Source: Lachnospiraceae bacterium
Lineage (GTDB): Bacteria; Bacillota; Clostridia; Lachnospirales; Lachnospiraceae
Assembly: GCA_016290615.1 (NCBI GenBank)
Contig: JAEEUS010000012.1
Location: forward strand, 1-53,438
Reading direction: 5' to 3'
Length of the DNA: 53,438 nucleotides
A program made the translations under genes and the position numbers. The first letter of the stretch is position 1; the number at the start of each line of letters is the position of its first letter. The notes below the pieces were generated by a model. That model was not told the DNA's origin. It searched no databases and saw nothing but the letters and a program-made list of their open reading frames with translations. This document shows, in pieces, positions 33,396 to 42,551 of this stretch.

Positions 33396-33854
33396 ATGCA
33401 CAGACTTTACGAGAATGAAGATATATCGGTCTTCTGGGATTCGGATAAATGCAGACATGCCAAGGAGTGTGTAAACGGATGCCCCGAGGCTTTCAACATA
33501 ATGAGAAAACCGTGGATAGATATCTCAAAGGCACCGACTTCACAGGTATGGCAGGCAGTGTCAAAATGTCCGTCGGGAGCTCTTACCTGCATATACAACC
33601 ATGGTGTCAGGATAGAGTATGACAAGGAAAACTCAAGGAGTATAGCTTTTGTTGATGATAAGACAGTCGGTGAGTGTGATTACGAAAAAACCCAGAACGG
33701 ATGGGTCATATATCACACAGAAGTAGATGAAAAATATACAGGAAAAGGTATCGCAAAGCGACTGGTATACAGATTGATTGAGCAAGCCGAGCGATCAAAG
33801 ACAGATGTTAGTGCCACATGTTCATATGCGGCAAAGGTTTTAGGGAATATATAA
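33396..33854 (+). CDS. 4Fe-4S YjdI domain fused to YjdJ-type GNAT
   Basis: The protein has 152 residues in two parts that are separate genes in E. coli (yjdI, yjdJ). Residues 1 to about 70 are a mono-cluster ferredoxin with Cys19, Cys25, Cys29 and Cys58 (CRHAKECVNGCP...SKCPSGAL). Residues about 78-150 are a short GNAT of the YjdJ type with the acetyl-CoA loop TGKGIAKRLV. The role is unknown; it might acetylate a protein or small molecule according to redox state. TAAGGAG precedes the ATG. The reading frame is continuous. Confidence 0.9.
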   Translation: MHRLYENEDISVFWDSDKCRHAKECVNGCPEAFNIMRKPWIDISKAPTSQVWQAVSKCPSGALTCIYNHGVRIEYDKENSRSIAFVDDKTVGECDYEKTQNGWVIYHTEVDEKYTGKGIAKRLVYRLIEQAERSKTDVSATCSYAAKVLGNI

Positions 33855-33871
33855 AGGAGAAGTAGATAAAT

Positions 33872-34102
33872 ATGATGAATCCACAGGCGATGATGCAGTT
33901 TGTTTCTGCCATCTCTACATTCAAGGAAAATCACCCCAAGTTTGCAAGCTTTATAGAGCTTGTCATTAAGGGAGGACTTCCGCTCGGTACAGTGATCGAG
34001 ATCACTGTTACAAGACCGGGAGAGGATGCCATAACGGCAAATATGAAAGTACAGCAATCGGATATCGAGCTCATGCAGACACTTAAGGATATGAAGCCAT
34101 AG
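33872..34102 (+). CDS. Small protein of unknown function (76 residues)
   Basis: The protein has 76 residues, soluble, with two parts: an N-terminal helix (MMQFVSAISTFKENHPKF) and a strand-rich region LGTVIEITVTRPGEDAITANMKV. AAAGGAGAAG precedes the start; the ATG at 33875 is an equally possible start. It lies tightly between the ferredoxin-GNAT gene (17 bases) and the PHP gene (9 bases) in one operon. I do not recognise a family. Confidence 0.75.
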   Translation: MMNPQAMMQFVSAISTFKENHPKFASFIELVIKGGLPLGTVIEITVTRPGEDAITANMKVQQSDIELMQTLKDMKP

Positions 34103-34111
34103 GAGTGCATC

Positions 34112-34822
34112 ATGGGTTTTGAGACAGATAAATTTGTATACGAGACACATCTTCATACCAGTCAGGGAAGTGCATGTGCTCAGAATACCGGACGGGAGAT
34201 GGCGATTGCTCACAAGGAAGCCGGCTATACGGGCATTATTGTGACAGACCACTTTGTATACGGTAATACGGCAGTTGATAAAGATCTTCCGTGGCAGGAC
34301 TGGGTTTATGCGTACTGTGCCGGATACAGAGATGCCAAGGCGATAAGCAAGGAGATAGATCTGGATGTATTCTTCGGATGGGAATCCGGATATCAGGGCA
34401 CGGAGTTTCTGGTATACGGACTTGATGAAGAGTGGCTCTATAAGCATCCCGAGATAAAAGATGCGACTGTAAAGGAACAGTATGAGATTGTTCATAAAGC
34501 GGGCGGCATAGTCTTTCAGGCTCATCCTTACAGGGAGGAATTCTATATTCCCGAGGTCAGACTCTTCCCTGATGATGTTGACGGCATAGAAGTCTTTAAC
34601 GGATCAAACAAACTGATCGACGGTAAGGATGTTTTCAATGACAGAGCGCAGGAATACGCTCTAAAGTATGATTTCCCCACGACCAGCGGTTCCGACATTC
34701 ATTGCAGCGAGCCGATAATGAGCGGTGTCGCATTTGACAGAAGGCTTACTGACATAAATGATTTCATAGACATGGTCATGAGCAGAAACTGCGAAATGAT
34801 CAAAAAAAGCAAATGGATATAG
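34112..34822 (+). CDS. PHP-domain phosphoesterase
   Basis: The protein has 236 residues. The PHP metal ligands are visible: H13 and H15 (ETHLHTSQGS), D in VTDHF, E and S in GWESGY, H in FQAHPYR and D-H in GSDIH. It is a stand-alone hydrolase with probable zinc or manganese centre, acting on phosphate esters or nucleotides; the substrate is unknown. AGGAG precedes the ATG. It overlaps the pseudouridine synthase gene by 10 bases. Confidence 0.9.
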   Translation: MGFETDKFVYETHLHTSQGSACAQNTGREMAIAHKEAGYTGIIVTDHFVYGNTAVDKDLPWQDWVYAYCAGYRDAKAISKEIDLDVFFGWESGYQGTEFLVYGLDEEWLYKHPEIKDATVKEQYEIVHKAGGIVFQAHPYREEFYIPEVRLFPDDVDGIEVFNGSNKLIDGKDVFNDRAQEYALKYDFPTTSGSDIHCSEPIMSGVAFDRRLTDINDFIDMVMSRNCEMIKKSKWI

Positions 34823-35460
34823 TTAAGGAAACAGACAACTATATAGTCATAAACAAGCCGGCCGGTATCGCGACTCAGACATCAAAGATCGGACAAAAGG
34901 ATGTTGTGAGTGAGGTAAAAAACCATCTTTCAAAAGGTAGTGCAGTAAAAAATCCGTATATCGCAGTCATCAACAGGCTGGATCAGCCCGTAAGCGGTCT
35001 GGTGCTTCTTGCAAAGAACAAGGATGCTGCAGCTGACTTAAGCAGACAGCTTACTGACAAGGTTATAGAAAAATACTACAGGGCAACAGTTTACGGACAT
35101 ATGCCTCAGATGAGCGGAAAGCTTATCGACTATCTGATAAAGGATACAAAAACAAACTCAAGCCGGATAGCAGACAGTTTAGACAGACAGGCAAAGAAAG
35201 CCGTGCTTGAGTATACCGTGACAAAAAGGGATTCTGATACGGATGATATAGATATCCATCTTTTAACGGGCAGACATCATCAGATAAGACTGCAGTTTGC
35301 AAATGCCGGATGTCCTCTGCTCGGTGACAGAAAATACGGAAATGAAAGATCCGTAGAATATAGTGATAAACAGGGTGTCGATTCTGTAAGACTTACGGCA
35401 TACAGGCTGACGTTCAATGATCCAAAGGATGGAAGCAGGGTTTCGTGCACCTGCACGTAA
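34813..35460 (+). CDS. RluA-family pseudouridine synthase
   Basis: The protein has 215 residues, shorter than usual and without an S4 domain. The signatures are VINKPAGIATQ at the N-terminus, the catalytic Asp57 in NRLDQPVSGL (usually HRLDRxTSG), and LLTGRHHQIRLQFANAGCPLLGDRKYG. It isomerises uridines in rRNA or tRNA; the target is unknown. It overlaps the PHP gene and ends the operon at a terminator. Gln58 after the catalytic Asp replaces the usual Arg. Confidence 0.92.
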   Translation: MDIVKETDNYIVINKPAGIATQTSKIGQKDVVSEVKNHLSKGSAVKNPYIAVINRLDQPVSGLVLLAKNKDAAADLSRQLTDKVIEKYYRATVYGHMPQMSGKLIDYLIKDTKTNSSRIADSLDRQAKKAVLEYTVTKRDSDTDDIDIHLLTGRHHQIRLQFANAGCPLLGDRKYGNERSVEYSDKQGVDSVRLTAYRLTFNDPKDGSRVSCTCT

Positions 35461-35494
35461 ATATTTGTTTAAATTGCACAAAAACAATAGACTT

Positions 35495-35540
35495 AGATTA
35501 TACATTTTGTCAAAAAGGCGACTTGTATAATCTTTTTTTA
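35495..35540 (+). terminator. Terminator of the pepD-RluA operon
   Basis: AGATTATACA (35495-35504) pairs with TGTATAATCT (35524-35533). The loop is 19 bases and a T7 tract follows. Its 3' arm carries the -35 box of the next promoter. Confidence 0.88.
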
Positions 35541-35551
35541 TGCCTCATAAT
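35523..35551 (+). promoter_or_regulatory. Promoter of the 35603 lipoprotein gene
   Basis: TTGTAT (35523-35528), 17 bases including the terminator T-tract, then CATAAT (35546-35551). The -35 box is inside the terminator stem. Confidence 0.5.
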
Positions 35552-35602
35552 ACGGCTTGTAAAGAGAAAACGAGTTGAAAAAAGATCATGAAGGAGAAAA
35601 TG

Positions 35603-36109
35603 ATGATGAAGAAGATTATTATGACATTGGTTGCAGGCGTTATGACTATGGCTATGCTCACAGGATGCGGAGAAGCTGCTGATACAGTAGCAGACAATGC
35701 TGTTGAGGATGTAAAGATGTATGCAGACTCTTCTGCTTTTTCAGGAAATGACAAGTATGACGAGATAGCAAAGACTCTTACAAAGGCATATGCAGGAACG
35801 ACTGATACAAATAAACTTGTATATTATGTAGTAAACGAGGATGAGACAAGAGCAGTCCTTTGCATGAAGGAAAACAGCGCAGAAACAGATCCTCATGCTA
35901 TCATGCTCATCGGTGATGTTACAGACAACGGTGACGGAACATACACACTGCTTGATGTTTCAACATGGGAAGCACTTACTTACAAGGTTTCAGTTACAGA
36001 GGAAATGGGTGAGGAAGCATACACAATTACATTCAACGGTCTTAATGATACAGCTTCAATGTTTGCTGCAAATCTTGACTCTGTATTTGAGAAGATCAGC
36101 GAGTTCTAA
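35603..36109 (+). CDS. Small lipoprotein of unknown function
   Basis: The protein has 168 residues from the ATG at 35603; AAGGAG lies 6 bases before it. In-frame ATGs at 35588, 35600 and 35606 are alternatives. The signal peptide MKKIIMTLVAGVMTMAM ends at lipobox LTGC with Cys22. The mature part is acidic (EAADTVADNAVEDVKMY) with a beta-rich domain. It has its own promoter and terminator. No homologue is recognised. Confidence 0.8.
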   Translation: MMKKIIMTLVAGVMTMAMLTGCGEAADTVADNAVEDVKMYADSSAFSGNDKYDEIAKTLTKAYAGTTDTNKLVYYVVNEDETRAVLCMKENSAETDPHAIMLIGDVTDNGDGTYTLLDVSTWEALTYKVSVTEEMGEEAYTITFNGLNDTASMFAANLDSVFEKISEF

Positions 36110-36136
36110 TAGATAATATAACAAAAATATGAGATG

Positions 36137-36171
36137 CGGGACTTTCAGTAAAGCTGATAGTCCCGTTTTTG
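36137..36171 (+). terminator. Terminator of the lipoprotein gene
   Basis: CGGGACTTTCAG (36137-36148), loop TAAAG, CTGATAGTCCCG (36154-36165) with one mismatch, then T5GTTT. Confidence 0.92.
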
Positions 36172-36176
36172 TTTAC

Positions 36177-36205
36177 TTGCAGGTTTTTTTCAGTATTGCT
36201 ATAAT
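36177..36205 (+). promoter_or_regulatory. Promoter of proS-ackA
   Basis: TTGCAG (36177-36182), 17 bases, TATAAT (36200-36205), with an extended TG at 36197-36198. The promoter begins 5 bases after the preceding terminator. Confidence 0.75.
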
Positions 36206-36263
36206 ATCTCCTGAGCGTAAATTACAGGAAATACACCTTTAAGGTTTATATAAGGAGGCCGAT

Positions 36264-37700
36264 ATGGCAGAAAAGAAATTAGTTGAAGCGATCACATCGA
36301 TGAATGAGGATTTCGCCCAGTGGTATACGGATGTCGTAAAGAAGGCGGAACTCATTGATTATTCCAATGTAAAGGGATGCATGGTCATCAAGCCGGCTGG
36401 TTATGCCATCTGGGAAAACATTCAGAGGGAGCTCGATAAAAGATTTAAGGATACGGGCGTAGAAAACGTATACATGCCCATGTTCATTCCCGAGAGTCTT
36501 CTTCAGAAGGAAAAGGATCATGTAGAGGGATTTGCTCCCGAGGTTGCATGGGTAACACACGGCGGACTCAATCCGCTCCAGGAGAGGATGTGTGTAAGAC
36601 CTACATCCGAGACTCTTTTCTGCGATTTCTATAAAGGCGATATACAGTCATACAGGGATCTTCCCAAGGTATACAATCAGTGGTGTTCAGTAGTCCGCTG
36701 GGAGAAGGAGACAAGACCATTCCTTCGTTCAAGAGAGTTTTTATGGCAGGAAGGCCATACAGCTCACGCTACTGAAGAAGAGGCTGTGGAAAGAACAGAA
36801 CAGATGTTAAACGTATATGCTGATTTCTGCAAAGAAGTTCTTTCAATACCTGTTGTAAAGGGACGCAAGACTGACAAGGAGAAATTTGCCGGCGCGGTTG
36901 CTACATATACTATAGAAGCACTCATGCATGACGGAAAAGCTCTTCAGTCGGGAACAAGCCACAATTTCGGAACGGGATTTGCCGAAGCATTCGGTATTCA
37001 GTATACAGACAAAGAGAACAAGCTTCAGTATGTGCATCAGACATCATGGGGATTATCTACACGTATAATCGGTGCCATCATCATGGTACATGGTGATGAT
37101 TCGGGACTTGTGCTTCCGCCTGCCATCGCACCCACACAGGTTATGGTCATTCCGATCCAGCAGAAGAAGGAAGGCGTGCTTGACAAGGCTTATGAACTCA
37201 AAGAGGCTCTTATCAAATCCGGATTCAGAGTAAAGGTGGATGACAGTGACAAATCACCTGGATTCAAGTTCAGCGAGCAGGAGATGCGCGGAATCCCTGT
37301 AAGAGTCGAGATAGGTCCTAGAGATATAGAAAACGGAAAGTGCCTGATCTGCAGAAGAGACAACGGCGAGAAGATCGAAGTAGCGATAGATGAGCTTACA
37401 GAAAAGATCGCAGCTCTTCTTCCTCAGATCCAGAAGGATATGTATGACAGGGCAGAGAAACACCTTAAGGAACATACATATGAAGCGACCACAAAGGAAG
37501 AATTCGAAAAGACATTTGCCGAAAAGTCAGGTTTCGTAAAGGCTATGTGGTGCGGCGAGACAGAGTGTGAGGAAAAGATCAAGGAAGACATGGCTGTAAC
37601 AAGCAGATGCATGCCTTTCGAGCAGAAGTGTCTTTCAGATAAATGTGTTTACTGCGGAAAGCCTGCCAAGAAGATGGTTTACTGGGGCAGAGCTTATTAA
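36264..37700 (+). CDS. proS: Prolyl-tRNA synthetase (short, archaeal/eukaryotic type)
   Basis: The protein has 478 residues, the type without the bacterial editing insertion. Class II motifs are present: [40 protein letters not shown] (motif 2) and [13 protein letters not shown] (motif 3). The C-terminal domain ends WGRAY with a zinc-like cluster of Cys ([20 protein letters not shown]). It charges tRNA-Pro. TAAGGAGG precedes the ATG. It is 21 bases ahead of ackA. Confidence 0.97.
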   Translation: MAEKKLVEAITSMNEDFAQWYTDVVKKAELIDYSNVKGCMVIKPAGYAIWENIQRELDKRFKDTGVENVYMPMFIPESLLQKEKDHVEGFAPEVAWVTHGGLNPLQERMCVRPTSETLFCDFYKGDIQSYRDLPKVYNQWCSVVRWEKETRPFLRSREFLWQEGHTAHATEEEAVERTEQMLNVYADFCKEVLSIPVVKGRKTDKEKFAGAVATYTIEALMHDGKALQSGTSHNFGTGFAEAFGIQYTDKENKLQYVHQTSWGLSTRIIGAIIMVHGDDSGLVLPPAIAPTQVMVIPIQQKKEGVLDKAYELKEALIKSGFRVKVDDSDKSPGFKFSEQEMRGIPVRVEIGPRDIENGKCLICRRDNGEKIEVAIDELTEKIAALLPQIQKDMYDRAEKHLKEHTYEATTKEEFEKTFAEKSGFVKAMWCGETECEEKIKEDMAVTSRCMPFEQKCLSDKCVYCGKPAKKMVYWGRAY

Positions 37701-37721
37701 AACAGGAAAGAAGGTATCGTA

Positions 37722-38918
37722 ATGAATGTATTGGTAATAAACTGCGGCAGTTCATCACTTAAATATCAGCTCATCTCTTCGGATACAGAGGAGGTTTTAG
37801 CAAAGGGTCTCTGTGAACGCATAGGCATTGAAGGAAGTGCTATTACGCATCAGCCGGCAGGAAAAGACAAGGTAACTACAAAGGTTGATATGCCTGATCA
37901 TACCGCTGCCGTAAAGTACGTTATAGAAAAGCTTACAGATCCGTCAGTCGGAGTTGTGGGATCTCTGGATGAGATAGATGCCGTAGGACATCGTATCGTT
38001 CACGGCGGCGAGAAATTCAATACGTCAGTAGTGATAAATGATGAGGTAATAAAGGCTATAGAGGAATGCAATGATCTTGCACCTTTGCATAATCCCGCAA
38101 ACCTTATCGGTATAAATGCATGCAAAAAGCTCATGCCGAATGTACCCATGGTTGCGGTGTTTGATACCGCATTCCATCAGACAATGCCCAAGAAGGCATT
38201 TTTGTACGGACTTCCCTATGAATATTATGAGAAGTACAAGGTAAGAAGATACGGCTTCCACGGAACAAGCCATGATTTTGTTTCCGACAGAGCAGCTCAG
38301 TTGCTGAACAAAAAGAGAGAGGATCTTAAGATCATCGTTTGTCACCTTGGAAACGGTGCATCTGTTACAGCTGTTGACCATGGAAAGTCAATAGATACTT
38401 CAATGGGCCTGACACCCCTTGAAGGACTTATCATGGGAACGCGATCAGGTGATATCGATCCTGCTATCATAAGCTTCATCGCTGACAAGGAAAACATCTC
38501 AGCTGATGAGATGATAAACGTCTGCAACAAGAAATCCGGAGTACTTGGCCTTTCAGGCGGTATCTCAAGCGATTTCAGAGATCTTGCTTCAGCAGCCGAG
38601 AGCAATGACCAGAAAGCGATCGATGCTCTTGATACCTATGCCTACAGGGTAGCTAAGTATATCGGAGCTTATGCAATGGCCATGAAAGGCGTGGATGTTA
38701 TCGCATTTACCGCAGGTATCGGTGAGAACAACTGTCAGATGAGAGCCGCGATATGTGATTACGTGACATGGCTCGGAACAAGCATAGATCCCGAAAAGAA
38801 TGCGATAAGAGGCGAAGAGGTTATCCTCTCAAAGCCTTCTGACAAGGTCGCAGTAATGGTCGTACCGACCAACGAGGAGCTTGCTATTGCAAGAGAAACA
38901 GTTCGTCTAGTAAAATAG
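37722..38918 (+). CDS. ackA: Acetate kinase
   Basis: The protein has 398 residues. Acetate kinase motifs are clear: NCGSSSLKYQLI, HRIVHGGEKF, FDTAFHQTMP, YGFHGTSHDFVSDRA and FTAGIGENN. It makes ATP and acetate from acetyl phosphate in fermentation. The partner gene pta is not adjacent; the gene follows proS instead. The ribosome site AGGAAAGAAGG is broad. A terminator follows. Confidence 0.97.
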   Translation: MNVLVINCGSSSLKYQLISSDTEEVLAKGLCERIGIEGSAITHQPAGKDKVTTKVDMPDHTAAVKYVIEKLTDPSVGVVGSLDEIDAVGHRIVHGGEKFNTSVVINDEVIKAIEECNDLAPLHNPANLIGINACKKLMPNVPMVAVFDTAFHQTMPKKAFLYGLPYEYYEKYKVRRYGFHGTSHDFVSDRAAQLLNKKREDLKIIVCHLGNGASVTAVDHGKSIDTSMGLTPLEGLIMGTRSGDIDPAIISFIADKENISADEMINVCNKKSGVLGLSGGISSDFRDLASAAESNDQKAIDALDTYAYRVAKYIGAYAMAMKGVDVIAFTAGIGENNCQMRAAICDYVTWLGTSIDPEKNAIRGEEVILSKPSDKVAVMVVPTNEELAIARETVRLVK

Positions 38919-38950
38919 ATACAGACGGATAAGAATTCAATCAGACTATT

Positions 38951-38979
38951 AAGAGAGTTCCTGTCGGGACTCTCTTTTT
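38951..38979 (+). terminator. Terminator of proS-ackA
   Basis: AAGAGAGTTCC (38951-38961), loop TGTC, GGGACTCTCTT (38966-38976), T-tract. One bulge. Confidence 0.92.
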
Positions 38980-38996
38980 GAAAGAAGAAACATCGA

Positions 38997-40328
38997 ATGT
39001 ACAGAATAGATCTACCTGATAATGTAAAACAGATACTTGCGACATTAAGACAGGCAGGATATGAAGGATATGTTGTCGGAGGATGTGTCAGAGACAGTCT
39101 GTTAAAAAGACAGCCCGATGACTGGGACATCACGACAAATGCCAAGCCGCTTCAGATAAAGGAGCTGTTTAAAAGGACTGTCGATACCGGTATACAACAC
39201 GGAACGGTAACCGTGCTTATGGGTGATGATACATATGAGGTCACTACTTATCGTATCGACGGTGAATATGAGGATAACAGGCATCCCAAGCAGGTGGAAT
39301 TTACTACGGATCTTATAGAAGATCTAAAGCGCAGAGACTTTACGATAAATGCAATGGCATACAATGATACTGAAGGACTGATAGATGAGTTTGACGGTAT
39401 CGGCGATCTTAATGCGGGCATTATCAGATGCGTAGGTGATCCGAGGGAAAGATTTAACGAAGACGCACTCAGGATAATGAGAGCAGTCAGATTCAGTGCT
39501 CAACTCGGATATACAATAGAAGAAGAGACGCTTTGTGCCATAAAAGAGCTTTCACCGAATCTGAAAAATATCAGTGCCGAGAGGATCAATACGGAACTGA
39601 CCAAGCTTATAGTATCGCCTAATCCGGGACATATCAGGATCATGTATGAGACAGGTATAACAGATATCATTTTACCTGAGCTTTCGGCTGTGATGAACCT
39701 TGAGCAGAACAATCCTCACCACTGCTACACTGTAGGCGAGCATATAATAAAGTCTGTCGAAGCGATCGAGCCTAGAAAAGCTCTTCGATATGCCATGCTC
39801 TTTCATGACCTTGGAAAGAAAGATACGAGGACTACTGATGAAGCCGGTATAGATCATTTTCGCGGCCACGTCCAGCTTTCGGCTCAGATGGCTGTTGATA
39901 TAGCACACAGACTAAAGTTTGACAATGCGACCATATCGAAAGTAAAGAAGCTTGTTGCTTATCATGATGTCAAGATAGAACTCAAGCCCAGATATGTCAG
40001 AAGGATGATGAACAGACTTGGAAGTGATGATTTTGCGGATCTTCTTAAAGTAAAGCAGGCTGATATGGAGGCTCAGAGCGACTACAAAAGACAGGATAAG
40101 CAAAAAGAGATAGATGAACTAAGAGCCTTATACGAACAGATAGTAAAAGATAAAGACTGTGTAACAACAGGTGAACTTGCGATCAACGGAAAAGATCTTA
40201 TAGACAGGGGCGTTGGTCAGGGACCGGAGATTGGAAGCATTCTAAACAGGCTTCTTGAAAAGGTCATGGATGATCCGACACTCAATACGAAAGAGAAACT
40301 GACGGAGCTTCTTGATGCGTTATTATAG
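38997..40328 (+). CDS. cca: CCA tRNA nucleotidyltransferase
   Basis: The protein has 443 residues. N-terminal class II nucleotidyltransferase head with GGCVRDSLLKRQPDDWDI (catalytic DxD), RRDFTINAMAYN and RFSAQLG. A following HD domain has LFHDLGKK. It adds CCA to tRNA 3' ends. All six tRNA genes in this window lack CCA, so it is needed. The ribosome site is weak (AAGAAGAAAC). Its end overlaps the next gene by 14 bases. Confidence 0.95.
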   Translation: MYRIDLPDNVKQILATLRQAGYEGYVVGGCVRDSLLKRQPDDWDITTNAKPLQIKELFKRTVDTGIQHGTVTVLMGDDTYEVTTYRIDGEYEDNRHPKQVEFTTDLIEDLKRRDFTINAMAYNDTEGLIDEFDGIGDLNAGIIRCVGDPRERFNEDALRIMRAVRFSAQLGYTIEEETLCAIKELSPNLKNISAERINTELTKLIVSPNPGHIRIMYETGITDIILPELSAVMNLEQNNPHHCYTVGEHIIKSVEAIEPRKALRYAMLFHDLGKKDTRTTDEAGIDHFRGHVQLSAQMAVDIAHRLKFDNATISKVKKLVAYHDVKIELKPRYVRRMMNRLGSDDFADLLKVKQADMEAQSDYKRQDKQKEIDELRALYEQIVKDKDCVTTGELAINGKDLIDRGVGQGPEIGSILNRLLEKVMDDPTLNTKEKLTELLDALL

Positions 40329-41682
40329 TTTGTTTGGACAACTTAATATAAGAAGAGTTATCGTATCTTTAGTGATAGTCAGCTTTTGCGTGCTCTTTTC
40401 GGGATGTGCGGGCAGTGATCAGGAAAAGACACAGTCTTATAGCGACCAGACACCCGTAGAGGGATTTGTCATGCCAAAGGCAGGAACATATGACAGTGCG
40501 GACACAGAGGCGGTCGTTGTATCCATAGACAGACAGAACAATACCTGTACGCTCTATAACAGGACAGTCGGGAAAAACTACACACTTTCCTATGACGGTA
40601 CAACCAAGATATATGACAAATACGGTTCACTTACAGTAATCGATCAGATATCTGCGGGAGATATTGTTGATGTGACTTTTCTAAAGAGCAAAAAACTCCT
40701 AAACAGCATGACAAGATCTGCAGATATATGGGTATATGACGATGTGAGTGATTTTGAGATAGATGCCTTAAACGGACGAATGATCATTGACGGCGGCGAA
40801 TACAGGTTTAAAGATGATCTTCTGATCTTTTCCGGACAAAACAAAGCCCAGCTCATGGATATCAACACATGTGACATACTGAAAGTCAGCGGAAATGACA
40901 GAAATATATACAGCATAACGATTGAACAGGGACACGGCTATCTAAGACTCAAGGGCCAGGATTACTTTGAGGGAGGATGGATAGAAGTCGGCAAGATCAT
41001 AAAGACCGTAAATAATGACATGCTGCTTGCAGTACCTGTCGGAAAGTATGACATAAAGCTAAAAAACGGCGAGTATGAAGGAACAAGAAATGTAGTAATA
41101 GAGAGCAATAAGGAAACTGTTCTGGATGTGAGCGATATGGTTACCGTTGACAGTACCATGTACGGTACGGTAATACTTGTTACGGAACCATCCGATGCGG
41201 AGCTGTTTGTTGACGGCAAGGAAGCGGACATGTCAAAGCCTCTGAGTCTTGAATACGGCATCCATCAGCTGATAGTCAGAAAAGAAGGATATGAATCTCT
41301 TACCCAGTATATAAAAGTCGGACAGGAAAGTGCGACTCTTGAGATAACGCTTGATAAAAAGAAGGACTATTCAGCTGTCGATCCCTCAAAGGATACACCT
41401 AATGCATCGCCTTCTCCCGTGGTAACAAGTATTGTCACGCAGGCGGCTGAAATAAATAAAACATCTGATTACCGGGTAACGATAGAAGCGCCTGAGGAAA
41501 CAGAGGTTTATGTTGATGGAAGCTATGTCGGAATAGTACCTGCAAGCTTTGCAAAAAATGAGGGAACTCACGTAATAACACTGCGAAAAGACGGCTATGT
41601 TACACGCAGTTATACCATAGCTTTGGACGGTGTTTTGAGAAATGAAACATTTTCGTTTGCAACACTGGAAAAAATCGAATAA
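40315..41682 (+). CDS. PEGA-domain lipoprotein
   Basis: The protein has 455 residues from ATG 40315; GGAG lies 7 bases before, inside cca. The signal segment (about 13-28) ends at lipobox FSGC with Cys31. The middle part is beta-rich with no known fold. Two PEGA repeats follow, at about 280-350 (EPSDAELFVDGK..LEYGIHQLIVRKEGY) and about 390-455 (APEETEVYVDGS..NEGTHVITLRKDGY), separated by a Thr/Ser/Pro-rich linker. It is probably anchored outside the membrane and binds wall or partner proteins. No terminator was found before hup. Confidence 0.9.
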   Translation: MRYYSLFGQLNIRRVIVSLVIVSFCVLFSGCAGSDQEKTQSYSDQTPVEGFVMPKAGTYDSADTEAVVVSIDRQNNTCTLYNRTVGKNYTLSYDGTTKIYDKYGSLTVIDQISAGDIVDVTFLKSKKLLNSMTRSADIWVYDDVSDFEIDALNGRMIIDGGEYRFKDDLLIFSGQNKAQLMDINTCDILKVSGNDRNIYSITIEQGHGYLRLKGQDYFEGGWIEVGKIIKTVNNDMLLAVPVGKYDIKLKNGEYEGTRNVVIESNKETVLDVSDMVTVDSTMYGTVILVTEPSDAELFVDGKEADMSKPLSLEYGIHQLIVRKEGYESLTQYIKVGQESATLEITLDKKKDYSAVDPSKDTPNASPSPVVTSIVTQAAEINKTSDYRVTIEAPEETEVYVDGSYVGIVPASFAKNEGTHVITLRKDGYVTRSYTIALDGVLRNETFSFATLEKIE

Positions 41683-41718
41683 AAATGCCTAAAATTCAAG
41701 GAAATTACGTTAAATTCA

Positions 41719-41747
41719 TTGACAAAACATCCAAAAAATAGTAGTCT
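41719..41747 (+). promoter_or_regulatory. Promoter of hup
   Basis: A perfect TTGACA (41719-41724), 17 bases, then TAGTCT (41742-41747). The -10 is poor. The message would have a leader of about 50 bases with GGAGGAG before the ATG. Confidence 0.5.
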
Positions 41748-41805
41748 CTTTATAGACGTTTTAAGCGCCTAAATAATCTCATATTCAAAATGGAGGAGAG
41801 TTAGA

Positions 41806-42084
41806 ATGAACAAAACAGAATTAGTTGCAGCTATGGCTGAGCAGGCCGGCATTTCTAAGAAGGACGCTGAAGCAGCATTGAAGGCATTCACAGATACTGT
41901 TTCTAAGGAACTTAAGAAGGGTGGAAAGGTTCAGTTGGTTGGCTTCGGTACTTTCGAGACAAGCACAAGAGCAGCTAGAACAGGAAGAAATCCTCAGACT
42001 GGTAAGGAGATGAAGATCAAAGCTTCTAAGGCTCCTAAGTTTAAGGCAGGTAAGGCTTTAAAGGATTTAGTTAACAAGAAATAA
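41806..42084 (+). CDS. hup: DNA-binding protein HU
   Basis: The protein has 92 residues, a typical HU/IHF-fold protein: [41 protein letters not shown] with the conserved Pro on the DNA-binding arms, and the C-terminal helix [10 protein letters not shown]. It binds and bends DNA in the nucleoid. TGGAGGAG is a very strong ribosome site and codon use is that of a highly expressed gene. It is terminated by a strong hairpin. Confidence 0.97.
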   Translation: MNKTELVAAMAEQAGISKKDAEAALKAFTDTVSKELKKGGKVQLVGFGTFETSTRAARTGRNPQTGKEMKIKASKAPKFKAGKALKDLVNKK

Positions 42085-42099
42085 GTTGATGAGATCGTG

Positions 42100-42131
42100 G
42101 AGGTAAGTAACTATGTTACTTACCTCTTTTT
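42100..42131 (+). terminator. Terminator of hup
   Basis: GAGGTAAGTAAC (42100-42111), loop TAT, GTTACTTACCTC (42115-42126), T5. It is a perfect 12-bp stem. Confidence 0.95.
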
Positions 42132-42151
42132 AGATTTAAAAGGAGAAGACA

Positions 42152-42391
42152 ATGAGACTTGATAAATATCTTAAGGTATCGCGTCTTATAAAAAGAAGGA
42201 CGGTTGCCAATGAAGCATGTGATGCCGGAAGGGTGCTAATAAACGGAAATGTGGCAAAGGCCGGTACAAATGTTAAGGTAGGAGATAAGATAACGATACA
42301 GTTTGGAAACAAGGAAACAAATGTTGAGGTGACGGCTGTTGAGGAAACTGTTAGAAAAGAAGAAGCTGCTGAACTGTATAAGTTTATCTGA
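42152..42391 (+). CDS. rqcP: S4-domain RNA-binding protein RqcP (YabO)
   Basis: The protein has 79 residues, essentially one S4 domain: MRLDKYLKVSRLIKRRTVANEACDAGRVLINGNVAKAG pattern with basic RNA-binding face. The Bacillus homologue works with RqcH in ribosome quality control, adding C-terminal alanine tails. Its place before divIC, tilS, hpt and ftsH matches the Bacillus yabO neighbourhood. AAAGGAG precedes the ATG, 21 bases after the hup terminator. Confidence 0.9.
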   Translation: MRLDKYLKVSRLIKRRTVANEACDAGRVLINGNVAKAGTNVKVGDKITIQFGNKETNVEVTAVEETVRKEEAAELYKFI

Positions 42392-42450
42392 CAGAAAACC
42401 GTCAATTCTTACATATGAAATTATGTAAACCACAATATAATGATATAAGG

Positions 42451-42479
42451 TTGACATATTTTGGAATATCTAGTAATCG
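42451..42479 (+). promoter_or_regulatory. Upstream divIC promoter candidate
   Basis: TTGACA (42451-42456), 17 bases, then TAATCG (42474-42479). The -35 is perfect, the -10 weak. It is the first of two tandem sites. Confidence 0.4.
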
Positions 42480-42522
42480 CATCTAAAATATGCCGAAAAA
42501 TCAATATTTTTCCAAAAACAGG

Positions 42523-42551
42523 TTGACGTAACTCATCTTTAAAACTATAAT
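42523..42551 (+). promoter_or_regulatory. Main divIC promoter
   Basis: TTGACG (42523-42528), 17 bases, then TATAAT (42546-42551). The predicted start is 42558, one base before a hairpin GTAAAC-ACTCTC-GTTTAC (42559-42576). Confidence 0.8.

Noticed and set aside
36240-36265. TAAG-N14-GCCGATAT sigma-D-like site at proS
   Set aside because: Its start would fall inside the proS coding region, the GCCGATAT is made of the ribosome site and ATG, and a much better sigma-A promoter lies at 36177-36205.
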